Both the position numbers and the translations under genes were made by a program. DNA of 64,000 nucleotides. Origin: an uncultured Lachnospiraceae bacterium. Lineage in GTDB: Bacteria; Bacillota; Clostridia; Lachnospirales; Lachnospiraceae. Of this stretch, positions 39,749-48,776 are shown piece after piece (the first letter of the stretch is position 1; every line of letters starts with the position of its first letter). Location of the stretch: NCBI GenBank assembly GCA_910577275.1, contig CAJTMW010000012.1:62001-126000 (forward strand), read 5' to 3'. The notes under the pieces were generated by a model that searched no databases, was not told the origin of the DNA, and saw only the letters and a program-made list of their open reading frames with translations.

Positions 39749-39785
39749 TAAAGAAAGCGCATGGTCATGCTCCATGCGCTTCTTT
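39749..39785 (-). terminator. Terminator overlapping the end of deoC
   Basis: Perfect 10-bp stem (39755-39764 with 39772-39781). On the minus strand it is followed by TCTTTATG. The deoC stop codon lies in the loop, so the last codons of deoC form the hairpin arm. It closes the 23-kb sugar locus. Confidence 0.75.
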
Positions 39786-40463
39786 CCTTTTCAATTCCTC
39801 CACAATCTCAACGCTTGCCGTAGAACCTATGCGGGATACTCCCAGACCAATCATCCGAAGGGCTGTTTCCAGACTGCGGATTCCGCCTGCCGCCTTAATC
39901 TTTATATTGTCTCCCACCGCGTTTTTCATCAGCTCCACATCCTCAAAGGTGGCTCCCCCTGTCCCGAAGCCTGTGGAGGTCTTGATAAAGTCAGGCCCTG
40001 TCTCCCGCGCGATTCTGCACAGCGTCAGCTTTTCCTCCCGGGTCAGATAGCAGTTTTCAAAAATCACCTTGGAAACCACCTTTTCCTTTCGGCATATCTC
40101 CACAATAGAAGCCATTTCCTTTTCCACATAAGCATAATTCTTTTCCTTGAGCTGCGTAAGATTGACCACATAGTCTATCTCATGAGCCCCGTTTTTGATG
40201 GCATCCTCCGTCTCGAAGACCTTGGCCGCTATGGTATTTTGTCCAAGGGGAAAGCCTACTGCTGCCCCTACGTGGATATCCGTGTTTTCCAGTAATTTCC
40301 TGCACAATGCCACCGGCGCCGGGTTGATTGCCACCATGGCGAAGCCGTATTTTTTTGCTTCCCCGCACAGCTTTTCAAAATCAGCCTTTGTTGCGTAAGC
40401 CCTTAGCTGGGTATGGTCAAAATAACCGGCCAGCTTTTCGGGTGTAATCTCAGTCAATTTCAT
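39765..40463 (-). CDS. deoC: Deoxyribose-phosphate aldolase
   Basis: 232 residues from the ATG with GAGG upstream. DERA motifs are FDHTQLRAYATKADFEKLC, VGFPLGQ near 68, EIDYVVNL near 93, KVIFENCYLT near 128, and FIKTSTGFGTGGA near 158, which holds the Schiff-base lysine. The enzyme splits 2-deoxyribose 5-phosphate (and some related 2-deoxy aldoses) into acetaldehyde and glyceraldehyde 3-phosphate. It is the last gene of the oligosaccharide locus, one base after a truncated sugar kinase. This placement suggests a 2-deoxy sugar phosphate as an intermediate of the locus rather than nucleoside salvage. Confidence 0.95.
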   Translation of the reverse strand: MKLTEITPEKLAGYFDHTQLRAYATKADFEKLCGEAKKYGFAMVAINPAPVALCRKLLENTDIHVGAAVGFPLGQNTIAAKVFETEDAIKNGAHEIDYVVNLTQLKEKNYAYVEKEMASIVEICRKEKVVSKVIFENCYLTREEKLTLCRIARETGPDFIKTSTGFGTGGATFEDVELMKNAVGDNIKIKAAGGIRSLETALRMIGLGVSRIGSTASVEIVEELKRKEAHGA

Positions 40464-40464
40464 C

Positions 40465-40575
40465 TTATTCCTCTCCCTCCGGCACCGCGCTGGCGGCCAG
40501 CCTTCCGTCCTCACGATACAAGGTAGCTTTATTTCCGCTGGTTCCCAAATCATGCGCAAGAATATATCTTTCCAT
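40465..40575 (-). pseudogene. Truncated FGGY sugar kinase (N-terminal stub)
   Basis: A 36-residue frame begins MERYILAHDLGTSGNKATLY, the conserved ATP-binding start of FGGY kinases such as xylulokinase, which are about 500 residues long. After REDGRLAASAVP it ends at GEE and a stop that overlaps the deoC ribosome binding site. The remaining ~460 codons are missing, so a deletion probably joined the kinase start to the deoC leader. A good ribosome binding site and start remain. The lost kinase likely phosphorylated a sugar or polyol for deoC. Confidence 0.75.
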
Positions 40576-40645
40576 GCCAAACTCTCCTCTTTCTACGCTG
40601 ATTTTTGCTTCATGCAAACATTTACCATACGCCCTGCGACGCCCT

Positions 40646-41632
40646 TTAAAGCTCCATCTGCACCAGAGTCGCAGGCATCTCATGCTTTGTGTTCACTTTA
40701 TCCGGCCCCGTCACCAGGTCAAAGCAGGAAATGATGAGCCGCCCGTCCCACACGATGGGTTCTCCCGGCTGGTCAAGACCGCCGTCCACGCCGGTACAGT
40801 CCGGGCTCTGGGCGATACGCTCCACTTTCCCGTCCGGCGTAACCTTTGCAATGGCATTGGCGCAAAAATCCGCAATGTAAAGATTTCCTTTCTCATCAAA
40901 TATCATGCCGTCCGTGCTCTGCAGGTTTGCAGAATCCTGTGCAAAGAGCCTGTTTTCTTTCAGACTCCCGTCCTCATTAAAGGTAAGACGGTATATTGCC
41001 CCGTCGCCAAAGTTCCCCACATACAGATTCCCGTCCCTGTCAAAAACAATTCCGTCCGCCCCGTACTGGCAGGCCGGATTTTGTGTCACAAAGGAGGCAA
41101 AGATGTTGGGGTCGGCCAGAGTATTTGTCACATGGACATCCTTTTCATTCAGTCCGAAGCGGTACACGCAGCTTACCAGCTTTCCGTCCTCCCTCTTTTC
41201 CGGGTGCAGATAGCTCTGAGTCACATACATGTAGCCGTCCCTGATTCGTATCCCGTTGGGATGCTCCATGCCGTCGGCCACCACCACCGTCTCCAATATT
41301 TCCCCTTCGTCCGTTACCTTAAGCTTAAGAATCCGTCCCTTGTAAAGGAATTCTTCCCGCTCGCTCCAGCCCTGGTTGTCGCACAGATAAATATTCCAGT
41401 CCCCGTCAAAGGCAATTCCCATATTCCGGGCCACTCCGGTATCCGGGTGAACGGGCACATCAAACCATTTTTCCGCCTTTCCCTGTCTGTCAACACGCAG
41501 CACCATCCCGGAAAAGTCGTCCCGGGCATAATTGGGGCAGGAGAGCACCAGATTCCCGTGCCTGTCTATTGCCATACCGTCCGGAGTACACACATAATCC
41601 GGCAATACGCTGAAAAGTTTTGTTTCTCTCAT
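40646..41632 (-). CDS. SMP-30/gluconolactonase family lactonase
   Basis: 328 residues with repeated six-bladed propeller motifs (DGMAIDRHGNLVLS, NGIRIRDGYMYVT, DGIVFDRDGNLYVG, DGMIFDEKGNLYIADF). AGGAGG lies seven bases before the ATG. There is no signal peptide, so it is cytoplasmic. The family hydrolyses sugar lactones formed by sugar dehydrogenases, using a bound metal ion. It sits 17 bp after the MDR dehydrogenase gene, which may supply its lactone substrate. Confidence 0.85.
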   Translation of the reverse strand: MRETKLFSVLPDYVCTPDGMAIDRHGNLVLSCPNYARDDFSGMVLRVDRQGKAEKWFDVPVHPDTGVARNMGIAFDGDWNIYLCDNQGWSEREEFLYKGRILKLKVTDEGEILETVVVADGMEHPNGIRIRDGYMYVTQSYLHPEKREDGKLVSCVYRFGLNEKDVHVTNTLADPNIFASFVTQNPACQYGADGIVFDRDGNLYVGNFGDGAIYRLTFNEDGSLKENRLFAQDSANLQSTDGMIFDEKGNLYIADFCANAIAKVTPDGKVERIAQSPDCTGVDGGLDQPGEPIVWDGRLIISCFDLVTGPDKVNTKHEMPATLVQMEL

Positions 41633-41649
41633 TGCTAACCTCCTGTCAT

Positions 41650-42699
41650 CTAAAATGTAATTACAATCTTTCTTGTCCCCGGTTCCCTTCTCTCCACCAG
41701 TGCAAAGGCATCTAAAATATGGTCGAAGGAAAAGGTATGGGAGATAAAATCCATAGGGTTCAGTACCCCTGTATTAATCCATGCCATAATCTGGGCGTGT
41801 GCCTGGGCCTCCTCCTTTTTGCTGGGCCACTGAACAAAATTCAGGCTCCAGTTATAGGGCGCATGGCTCCAGTCCAGCTCCATTCCCAGCTTGGGCGATA
41901 TACCGTAGCCGCAGATTTTTCCGTTGTACCGAATCAGCCCCATGGCCTGATTCAGCAGAGCATTGACTCCTACCGCGTCCACCACGTTATCCACGCCTTC
42001 CGGGAACAGGCGGCGCACCTCCCGGTCTATATCGCAGGAAGCGGAATTAAACGCATAGTCTGCTCCCAGCCGCTTTGCCTCCTGCACCTTATCGTCAAAA
42101 ACGTCCGTGGTAATCACCGTCCCCATGCCCAGGAGCTTACAAAACCGGGTAAAGCACAGACCCACCGGTCCTGCGCCAAAAATCAGCACGCTTTCATTTG
42201 GTCGGAAGCCAAAACGGCGGATGGCGCTGAGCACCTCCCGGAAAGTAATGACCATGGCCGCCCCCACCGCGTCTATCCGGTCATCAGGCCGAATCAGAGT
42301 CTGGGCGAGATAGCCCTCGCTCCACTCCGCGGTGCCGGGTCCCATGCCCTTTTCAATGTACGCTTTCGCATCTCCCACCACCGCATACTCACTGTAAGCT
42401 CCCCAGCCGGGCGTATAGCCCTCCACCGGTTTTTCCAGAAAAGGAAGCAGCACCATATCCCCTTTTTTCAGATTTTTCACATCCGCTCCCGTCTCCACTA
42501 CCTCGCCTACCCCCTCATGGCCCAAAATGGCCGGATAGGTATTGAAATTTTTGAATGTGCGGTGAATCAGCTTTGTGTCTGTTCCGTTGCACACACCGCA
42601 GCTTTTCATTTTTACCAGAGCCTGACAACGTCCGTACTCTGGCATGGGAAGCTCCGTTACCGCCAGAACGCCCTGTCCGTCAACCGTCAATGCTTTCAT
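41650..42699 (-). CDS. Zinc-dependent MDR family sugar/polyol dehydrogenase
   Basis: 349 residues from the ATG with GGAGG seven bases upstream. The catalytic zinc region is KSCGVCNGTDTKL and LGHEGVGEVVETG. The Rossmann motif is VLIFGAGPVGLCFTRF near 173-188. The four-cysteine structural zinc loop of many alcohol dehydrogenases is missing. It resembles threonine/polyol dehydrogenases and probably oxidises a sugar hydroxyl with NAD. It is followed by the SMP-30 gene and preceded by a cupin gene (14 bp), all on one transcript. Confidence 0.85.
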   Translation of the reverse strand: MKALTVDGQGVLAVTELPMPEYGRCQALVKMKSCGVCNGTDTKLIHRTFKNFNTYPAILGHEGVGEVVETGADVKNLKKGDMVLLPFLEKPVEGYTPGWGAYSEYAVVGDAKAYIEKGMGPGTAEWSEGYLAQTLIRPDDRIDAVGAAMVITFREVLSAIRRFGFRPNESVLIFGAGPVGLCFTRFCKLLGMGTVITTDVFDDKVQEAKRLGADYAFNSASCDIDREVRRLFPEGVDNVVDAVGVNALLNQAMGLIRYNGKICGYGISPKLGMELDWSHAPYNWSLNFVQWPSKKEEAQAHAQIMAWINTGVLNPMDFISHTFSFDHILDAFALVERREPGTRKIVITF

Positions 42700-42713
42700 T
42701 TTACGTCCTCCTT

Positions 42714-43040
42714 TTATCTGGCATGGCACCACAAAATCACAGCCGGGTCTTCCCTGTCAGAGATTACATGATGGTCTTCTCCCGGCTCTACCAGGACAAT
42801 GTCACCGGTCTTTAAAGGCTCCTCTCTGCCGTCTATCAAAACCAGCGCCTTTCCCTGCGCCACCATAAACAGCTCGCAGTCCTCATGTACATGAATCCCC
42901 TCAGGGTTATCGCTGGCATGGCTCACCTCGCCGGGCCGGGAAAATCCCAGTCCGCCCGTATAGAGCTTCTCTCCGGGCAATACGCCCTCAAAAATATGTC
43001 CCTCTGCGGGGTTTAAATCTTTGATTGTCAATTTCTTCAT
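42714..43040 (-). CDS. Cupin domain protein
   Basis: 108 residues, a single small beta barrel. Metal-binding pattern: GIHVHEDCELFMVAQGKALVLIDG (His, His, Glu) and GDIVLVEPGEDHHV (His). It overlaps the Gfo/Idh/MocA gene by four bases (ATGA), so it is coupled to it. Cupins of this size in sugar loci act as isomerases/epimerases or bind sugar acids; the substrate cannot be assigned. Confidence 0.85.
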   Translation of the reverse strand: MKKLTIKDLNPAEGHIFEGVLPGEKLYTGGLGFSRPGEVSHASDNPEGIHVHEDCELFMVAQGKALVLIDGREEPLKTGDIVLVEPGEDHHVISDREDPAVILWCHAR

Positions 43041-44104
43041 TCTCTTTCTTCCTCTCTGTATTTCTCTCTCAGAGCTTTGAGCTCTATGGGAATCCCCTCC
43101 CTCCCGCTCTCAATGGCGGCGAATACCGTCATCTGGGCACGGGCGGCGTTTTCCAGACGGGTGTCCATTGCCTCCCCGCCTTCCAGCCATTCTACGAACT
43201 GCGCTGTCAGATTTTCATTTCCCCACCTGTCCTTCGCCGAACCGATAAGAGGAATCTCAAATCCTTTTCCCGGAAGATTGGGGTCCGGCTCGTCCTCGGA
43301 TTTCAGATAACAGCGCAGGCTCTTTCCCTCCAGAACCAGCACCGCATTTTCCAGCTCTGCCCGAATCAGCTCATTGCCCCAGGAATGAAGGGAACAGGCG
43401 CTGGACATGGACACTTCATAGCTTACCCGCACGCCGTTTTCATACTTCAATATGGAAAGGGACTGCCCGCCCCCTTTCATGCTGAGGGCGTGCTGCGGGC
43501 TCCAGACGTCGGTATAGATGCTTTTACACCGGCTCCCGGTCAGCGATTCCAGCAGGCTGAAATGATGAATAGACGCCTCGTTGAGCATTACATGCTCCAG
43601 CTTTTTCTGCCGCTCGCTCATCTCGGCCTGCTTTGCCGTGAACTGAAAGGAAAGGTAATCCAGAGCGCCGTATTTTCCGCTGAAAATTTCCTGCCGCAAC
43701 GTGGAAATATGCCGATGGAACTGGTGGGACATGGTCACGCCGTATTTCGTTCCGGTTTCCTCCGCCCTTTTCAGAAGCCGCAGCAGGCTTTGCGGATTGT
43801 CGGTGACGGGCTTTTCGGACAGCACCTGACATCCGTATTCCATCGCCGTCATGGCAACGGCCTCGTGCGCCGCAGGAGGCGCGGCGATGATGCAGAAGTC
43901 CGGCTTTGTTGTTTCAATGGCTCTGCGCAGCTCGGTAAAGCATTGCTCTTTCCTCAGAATGCCTCTAACCGATTCCAGATGTTCGGGGATAACGTCCACC
44001 GCCCCTACCACCTGAAGCAGTCCGTCCTTCATGCACCGGGGCAGGGTATGTCTGGCCCAGTTTTCTCCCCAGCCGCCGCAGCCTACTAAAATTGCTTTTT
44101 TCAT
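43037..44104 (-). CDS. Gfo/Idh/MocA family oxidoreductase
   Basis: 355 residues from the ATG with AGGAG six bases upstream. The NAD(P)-binding start is KAILVGCGGWGENWARHTL, with IIAAPPAAHEAVAMTAMEYG and the catalytic-lysine motif VLSEKPVTDN near 90-99. A second domain of beta strands follows. The family oxidises or epimerises sugars, inositols and uronates. Overlap with the cupin gene and closeness to the GH105 gene support a role in converting the released unsaturated or modified sugar. Confidence 0.88.
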   Translation of the reverse strand: MKKAILVGCGGWGENWARHTLPRCMKDGLLQVVGAVDVIPEHLESVRGILRKEQCFTELRRAIETTKPDFCIIAAPPAAHEAVAMTAMEYGCQVLSEKPVTDNPQSLLRLLKRAEETGTKYGVTMSHQFHRHISTLRQEIFSGKYGALDYLSFQFTAKQAEMSERQKKLEHVMLNEASIHHFSLLESLTGSRCKSIYTDVWSPQHALSMKGGGQSLSILKYENGVRVSYEVSMSSACSLHSWGNELIRAELENAVLVLEGKSLRCYLKSEDEPDPNLPGKGFEIPLIGSAKDRWGNENLTAQFVEWLEGGEAMDTRLENAARAQMTVFAAIESGREGIPIELKALREKYREEERE

Positions 44105-44165
44105 ACCGACTCCTATCTGCCCGCCTGAACGGGCGCACAAATCAGGATACTAAAATCTCTGAATT

Positions 44166-45263
44166 TCAAACTGTCTCCGAAAATTCCACCGCCGCCGCAG
44201 CCCACAGGCAGGCCGCCACGGCCTCCTTTGCATTGACTTTTCTGGGATAATTGATATAAACGTCATAGCTGTCCTGTACGCACAGGCCGTCGCAGGCATT
44301 ATATACGTCCAGAAGACCGTCGCTGCCTTCTCTCATCTGGGAAATGACGCCCTCATAGCCCTTTCGCACCGTCTCTTTATACTCCTCTGAAGGCAATATT
44401 CCCATCTCTATCCCCCGCTCCAGTGAGTAAAGGAACATGGCGCTGCCGGAGGTATCGCACCAGTTATCCGCCTCGTTCTTCTTATCCACCACCTGATACC
44501 ACAGGCCAAGCTCCCCGTCCTGCTCCTGCCTAAGGCTTTCGGCCAGCTCCAGATACTGCTGCAAAAGCGCCTGATACTCTGGATGCTCCTTCGGAAAAAC
44601 AGCCAGCGCCTCCGCTAAAATCAGCGCATACCAGCCCAGTCCCTCGCACCATATTTCCGGGGAGCGTCCTGTTTCCTGATTTGCCCAGGAGGGTCTTTTA
44701 TCCTGGCTCCATGCATGGTAAAGCAGTCCGGTTCCCTCTTTCCGGCAATGGCGGTAAATGGAACGCAGCTGCAGAGCCGTCTCGTCAAAACACTTTTCAG
44801 ACTCCGCCGGGTCTGTAAGGTATGCGCCATATTTTGACAGGAACATCTGTCCCATAAAGACGCCGTCCACCCACATCTCTCCCGTCAGTTTCCGGCCGTG
44901 CCAGAAGCCTCCGTCCTCATTGCGCGGATAATCCTCAAAGGCTTTTCTGATATGCTGGCATGCCGCCAGAAGCCGGGGCTCGCCGGTCTGCTTAAGGGCC
45001 CAGACCAGTACGGAGCCCGTCATCATATCGTCCATGCTGTTTCCGGTAAATCTCGGCACATTGCCCCGGATATCCACGTGAAAATCCACATACGCCATTA
45101 CATAGTCATAATATTTCTGTTCCCCGGTCTTTTCCCATAAACGAATCATGCCCCACAGCATAAAGCCCTGCGGATAGCTCCAGCTTTTGTATGGGTATTC
45201 ATCCGCCATGGGGAATCGTTTCATCAGCGTGTCCGCCAGTCTGACCGCATAGTTTCCTTTCAT
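44166..45263 (-). CDS. GH105 unsaturated glucuronyl/galacturonyl hydrolase
   Basis: 365 residues, an (alpha/alpha)6 barrel. Family marks are PYKSWSYPQGFMLWGMIRLWE, the catalytic aspartate in EMWVDGVFMGQMFLSKYG near 128-145, LYHAWSQDKRPSWANQETGRSPEIWCEGLGWYA near 205-237, and CDTSGSAMFLYSLERG. GH105 hydrates the 4,5-double bond of unsaturated uronyl residues left by pectin lyases (YteR/YesR). There is no signal peptide, so it works on imported oligosaccharides. It ends 23 bp before the start of the Gfo/Idh leader region and follows the iron alcohol dehydrogenase gene. Confidence 0.92.
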   Translation of the reverse strand: MKGNYAVRLADTLMKRFPMADEYPYKSWSYPQGFMLWGMIRLWEKTGEQKYYDYVMAYVDFHVDIRGNVPRFTGNSMDDMMTGSVLVWALKQTGEPRLLAACQHIRKAFEDYPRNEDGGFWHGRKLTGEMWVDGVFMGQMFLSKYGAYLTDPAESEKCFDETALQLRSIYRHCRKEGTGLLYHAWSQDKRPSWANQETGRSPEIWCEGLGWYALILAEALAVFPKEHPEYQALLQQYLELAESLRQEQDGELGLWYQVVDKKNEADNWCDTSGSAMFLYSLERGIEMGILPSEEYKETVRKGYEGVISQMREGSDGLLDVYNACDGLCVQDSYDVYINYPRKVNAKEAVAACLWAAAAVEFSETV

Positions 45264-45286
45264 GGTATTTATCCTTCCTTTCTCAT

Positions 45287-46459
45287 TTACTGCGCGCAGT
45301 TTTTCAAAATACTTAAGACGTCTTCCTTTGACAGTCTCATAAACTGTCCGGTTCCTCCGTTTCTGACCGCCCGCTCTGCCAGCATATCCAGTTGGTCGGC
45401 AGGTACGCCGAGCCCTGCAAGCGTAGAGGGTAATCCAAGCCGGGTAAAGAACTCCGACAGACGTCCTATCCCCTCTAAAGCCAGCGCTCTCTCGTCAGGA
45501 AACTGTGAAGGGTCCAAATCCCAGACCCGGGTGGCAAACCTGACAAAGACCTGAATATCCGTTTCAAATACATGCTTCATCCAGCCGGGAAACACAACGG
45601 CCAGTCCGGCGCCGTGAGCCACATCATAAACGGCGCTGAGCTCATTTTCAATATCGTGAGAGCCCCAGTCCCCCTGACGCCCTGCGCTCAGCAGTCCTGA
45701 CTGGGCAAGGCTGGCGGCCCACATAATCTCCGACCGGGCAGCCACATCCCCGGGACTTTCCATAAGTATCCGCCCGTTATGGATGAGGGTTTTCATACAG
45801 GCCTCGCACAGCCGGTCTCCCAGCTCCGTATTCCGCGTCCGGGAAAAATAATTTTCCATCACATGGGAAAAAATATCCGCAATACCGCAGGCGGTCTGAT
45901 AAGGAGGCAGGGAAAGGGTAAGCAGCGGGTCCAGAACGGCGAACAGCGGACGCATCTTCCGGTTATTTAAGGGAATTTTCTGCATGCCATCCTCGTTTGT
46001 GATAACGGAGCCTACCGCCACCTCGCTCCCCGCCGCGGGCATGGTCACCACAGCGCCCAGGGCAAGCAGGCGTTCCACCTTCTGCTTTCTGGTAAAGAAG
46101 TCCCAAACATCCCCCTCGTAAGGAACGCCCAGGGCAATGGCCTTGGCGGAGTCAATGACGCTGCCGCCGCCCACGGCCAGAATAAAATCCACCTTTTCCC
46201 GGCGGCACAGCTCTATTCCCCGGTACACCAGACTAAGACGGGGATTGGGCTGTACCCCTCCCAGCTCCACGGTCTCAATGCCCTGTTCATGCAGATATCC
46301 GGCGATACGGTCTATCAGCCCGGACTGCTTGCTGTGACGGCTCCCGAAATGGAGCAATACTCTGTGCCCTCCAAATTCTTTAACTCTCTGTCCCACTTCC
46401 TTTTCAGCTCCCTGACCGAAAAAGACCTGCGTGGGAACCTGATACTGAAAATCCTGCAT
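45287..46459 (-). CDS. Iron-containing alcohol dehydrogenase
   Basis: 390 residues of the type III (BDH/YqhD-like) family. The nucleotide-binding motif is AVGGGSVIDSAKAIALG near 95-111. Metal ligands are in IADIFSHVMENYFS (Asp, His) and DVAHGAGLAVVFPGWMKHV (His, His). These enzymes reduce aldehydes with NAD(P)H. Its place immediately behind the glycyl radical enzyme fits reduction of the aldehyde that such a dehydratase or the DeoC aldolase would release. Confidence 0.93.
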   Translation of the reverse strand: MQDFQYQVPTQVFFGQGAEKEVGQRVKEFGGHRVLLHFGSRHSKQSGLIDRIAGYLHEQGIETVELGGVQPNPRLSLVYRGIELCRREKVDFILAVGGGSVIDSAKAIALGVPYEGDVWDFFTRKQKVERLLALGAVVTMPAAGSEVAVGSVITNEDGMQKIPLNNRKMRPLFAVLDPLLTLSLPPYQTACGIADIFSHVMENYFSRTRNTELGDRLCEACMKTLIHNGRILMESPGDVAARSEIMWAASLAQSGLLSAGRQGDWGSHDIENELSAVYDVAHGAGLAVVFPGWMKHVFETDIQVFVRFATRVWDLDPSQFPDERALALEGIGRLSEFFTRLGLPSTLAGLGVPADQLDMLAERAVRNGGTGQFMRLSKEDVLSILKNCAQ

Positions 46460-46502
46460 ATGTATACCTCCTTCTTAACCTTTATTCCATGATATGAATT
46501 TT

Positions 46503-48776
46503 TTAAAAAGCCGCTGTCCTTTGTATGATTTCCTCCTGAAGCTCTGACGTAAGCCGGACAAAATAAGCGCTGTAGCCGGTAACGCGCACCGTCAGTCCGG
46601 CGTATTCCTCCGGATGGCTTCTGGCGCGGAGAAGGTCATCCTTTGAGAGGAAATAAAGCTGAATCTGCATACCGCCCTCTTTAAAATAGTCCGAAATCAG
46701 GCCCCTGAGCAGCCGGTCTCCCTCCTCCCCCTGAAAAACCTGAGGCGGTACCTTAAAATCCAGAGTGCTGGCATTGTTGGACAGGCTGTAATCCAGCTTG
46801 CCCGCCGAGCGCAGGAAAGCGGTGGGGCCGTTTTTGTCCATACCGTGGGAGGGACTGATTCCGTTGACAAAGGGTTCTCCCGCCCTTCTTCCGTCAGGAA
46901 GCGCGCCGCAGGCCTGACCGCAGTCCAGAAAATTCAGGAAGCTGAATATCCCCGGCCGCAGACGGCTTCCCGAAGGGTGGGGACAGTCGCTGATAATCTC
47001 GCACATCCGCCTGCAGAGCCAGACCATGGTCTGGTCCGCCCGGTCGTCATCGTTGCCGTATTTCGGCGCCCTGTTAATCAGCGCGGCCCGCAGCACGGCG
47101 TCCTCCTCAAAGTTCGTCCGAAGCCCCTGCAAAATTCTCTCCCTGGAAAACTTCCCGAAAATTTCCCCTTTCTGCTCTCCCGAAACGCCCTTCCCGGAAT
47201 CCCCCGGGCAATCCCTATCCTCAAAGCACAATGTCCGAAGGGCGGTTAAGCTGTCCGAGACGGCGGCCAGTCCCGGCATCCGCACTCCCACGGAGGAATA
47301 TCTTGCGCCGTAAAGCGACAAATCCGCAGCCTTTTCCACACAGTCCTCCACGAACAGGGAAAGCATGGGCTGGGGGCGGAGCAGAGCCGTCCTGTATTCC
47401 TCCAGCCAAATCTTTTCCGTCAGAAGTGCGGCGGCGGCTTTGACCTGTCCTGTCAGCGCTTCTTCCACCTCCTCACAGGTATGATACCGGGTCAAATCTC
47501 CAAGAGCCGGTCCGAGAACTTTTCCTGTGGTCAGCGAAACCCCGTTATTTAAGGCAAGCTCCAGACATTTTCCCACATTCAGAATGGCCCCCATGGGACT
47601 TGGACGCTCCATCCCCGCCAGCCCGTACTCGTAGCAGCCAATCAGACCGTAATCCACCGCATCCTCTTTTGCATAACCATATTTTTCCAGCGCTTCCAGA
47701 ACCGCCGTATCGTTGTACAGCATAGGCCCCAGATTTTGCCTGTTGACCCGGCAGCATTCCAGAAAAAATTCCGGGTCTGTTCCCGGAAATATCCGGGCGT
47801 TTAATTTGGGCTGCAAAAGCCGGCAGCTCTCCAGAGAGCGCAGCAGCATAAAGCTTAAGGGATTGACGCCGTCCTTCCCCTCCCCGGTCATGCCGCCGAT
47901 GGTAATACTCCGCGCGGGGTCGCTTATCCTCTCCGGATACTCCCCGTTTTTAATCCAGAAGCAGTCCACCAGCTCCTGGGCTTCTTCACGGGTAAGAAGC
48001 TCCGACTCCAAATCGGCTTTCAGATAAGGATAAAGATACTGGTCCAGCCTTCCGTAGGAAAAGGCGGAAAGCCCTGACTCTAATTCCACAAGGATTTGCA
48101 AAAACCATACCATCTGGAGGGCCTGCCGGAAGCTCACCGGCGCAAAAAAAGCAATGTGGCGGCAGGTACGGGAAATCTCCCTAAGCTCCCTTCGGCGTGC
48201 ATCCGGCGCATCCTTTGCCTGACGCTCCGCTTCCTCTCCATAGCGGCGGATATAGCTTTGAGCCCCCTCCAGGCAGTACAGCGCAGACGTAAGGAAATCC
48301 TTCTGCCCGGATGTAAGCGCAAAATCCCTCTGCCGCAGACGAAGCTCCTCCGCCATCTGCCCCAGCCCCTTCTTAAGCGCCCGCTCATAACCGATAATGA
48401 TGTGTCCGTAATTCACCGACCCGTAAAAGAGCTCCCTCCACTCATCATAGTCCGGTGCCTTGCTTTTCCCCGTTTCTTCCTGAAAACGAGCCGCGGCCAG
48501 CGCTTCCCTTTCAGCCCTCTCCCGGGGGAAAAGGAAGTCCGGCATAATCTGCCGATTGGAATCCACCTCCGTATAGGGAATGCCGCCGACAATCAATTCC
48601 TCCGGGTAAACCGGAGCTGCCAGCCGTTCCAGATAATATTTCATCAAATGTCCCTGCCGGACCACCGGATTGCCCCGGTAAAGCGACCAGTCGTATCCCT
48701 CTGCCAAATCCGCGGCCCTGGACGAGTAATCCCGCTCCGAAAGCTGTTCCCGGAGCCTTTGCGCCCTCTCTGTCAT
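46503..48776 (-). CDS. Glycyl radical enzyme, eliminase-like, unassigned subfamily
   Basis: 757 residues of the pyruvate formate-lyase superfamily. The thiyl cysteine is C381 with E383 (IGCYEYG), a C-x-E arrangement seen in glycyl radical dehydratases/eliminases; true PFL has two adjacent cysteines. The radical glycine is G734 in RVTGYSAYF near the C-terminus. Other conserved parts are PKYGNDDDRAD near 571 and the NGISPSHGMDKNGPTA region. GCYE differs from the GCVEP common to CutC and diol/glycerol dehydratases, so I leave the substrate open. It overlaps the activase gene by four bases. The active site is oxygen-sensitive, so an anaerobic pathway is certain. Confidence 0.92.
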   Translation of the reverse strand: MTERAQRLREQLSERDYSSRAADLAEGYDWSLYRGNPVVRQGHLMKYYLERLAAPVYPEELIVGGIPYTEVDSNRQIMPDFLFPRERAEREALAAARFQEETGKSKAPDYDEWRELFYGSVNYGHIIIGYERALKKGLGQMAEELRLRQRDFALTSGQKDFLTSALYCLEGAQSYIRRYGEEAERQAKDAPDARRRELREISRTCRHIAFFAPVSFRQALQMVWFLQILVELESGLSAFSYGRLDQYLYPYLKADLESELLTREEAQELVDCFWIKNGEYPERISDPARSITIGGMTGEGKDGVNPLSFMLLRSLESCRLLQPKLNARIFPGTDPEFFLECCRVNRQNLGPMLYNDTAVLEALEKYGYAKEDAVDYGLIGCYEYGLAGMERPSPMGAILNVGKCLELALNNGVSLTTGKVLGPALGDLTRYHTCEEVEEALTGQVKAAAALLTEKIWLEEYRTALLRPQPMLSLFVEDCVEKAADLSLYGARYSSVGVRMPGLAAVSDSLTALRTLCFEDRDCPGDSGKGVSGEQKGEIFGKFSRERILQGLRTNFEEDAVLRAALINRAPKYGNDDDRADQTMVWLCRRMCEIISDCPHPSGSRLRPGIFSFLNFLDCGQACGALPDGRRAGEPFVNGISPSHGMDKNGPTAFLRSAGKLDYSLSNNASTLDFKVPPQVFQGEEGDRLLRGLISDYFKEGGMQIQLYFLSKDDLLRARSHPEEYAGLTVRVTGYSAYFVRLTSELQEEIIQRTAAF

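Noticed and set aside
39453..40295. 280-residue plus-strand frame over csoR and deoC
   Set aside because: Antisense shadow covering the CsoR operators; no coding signature.
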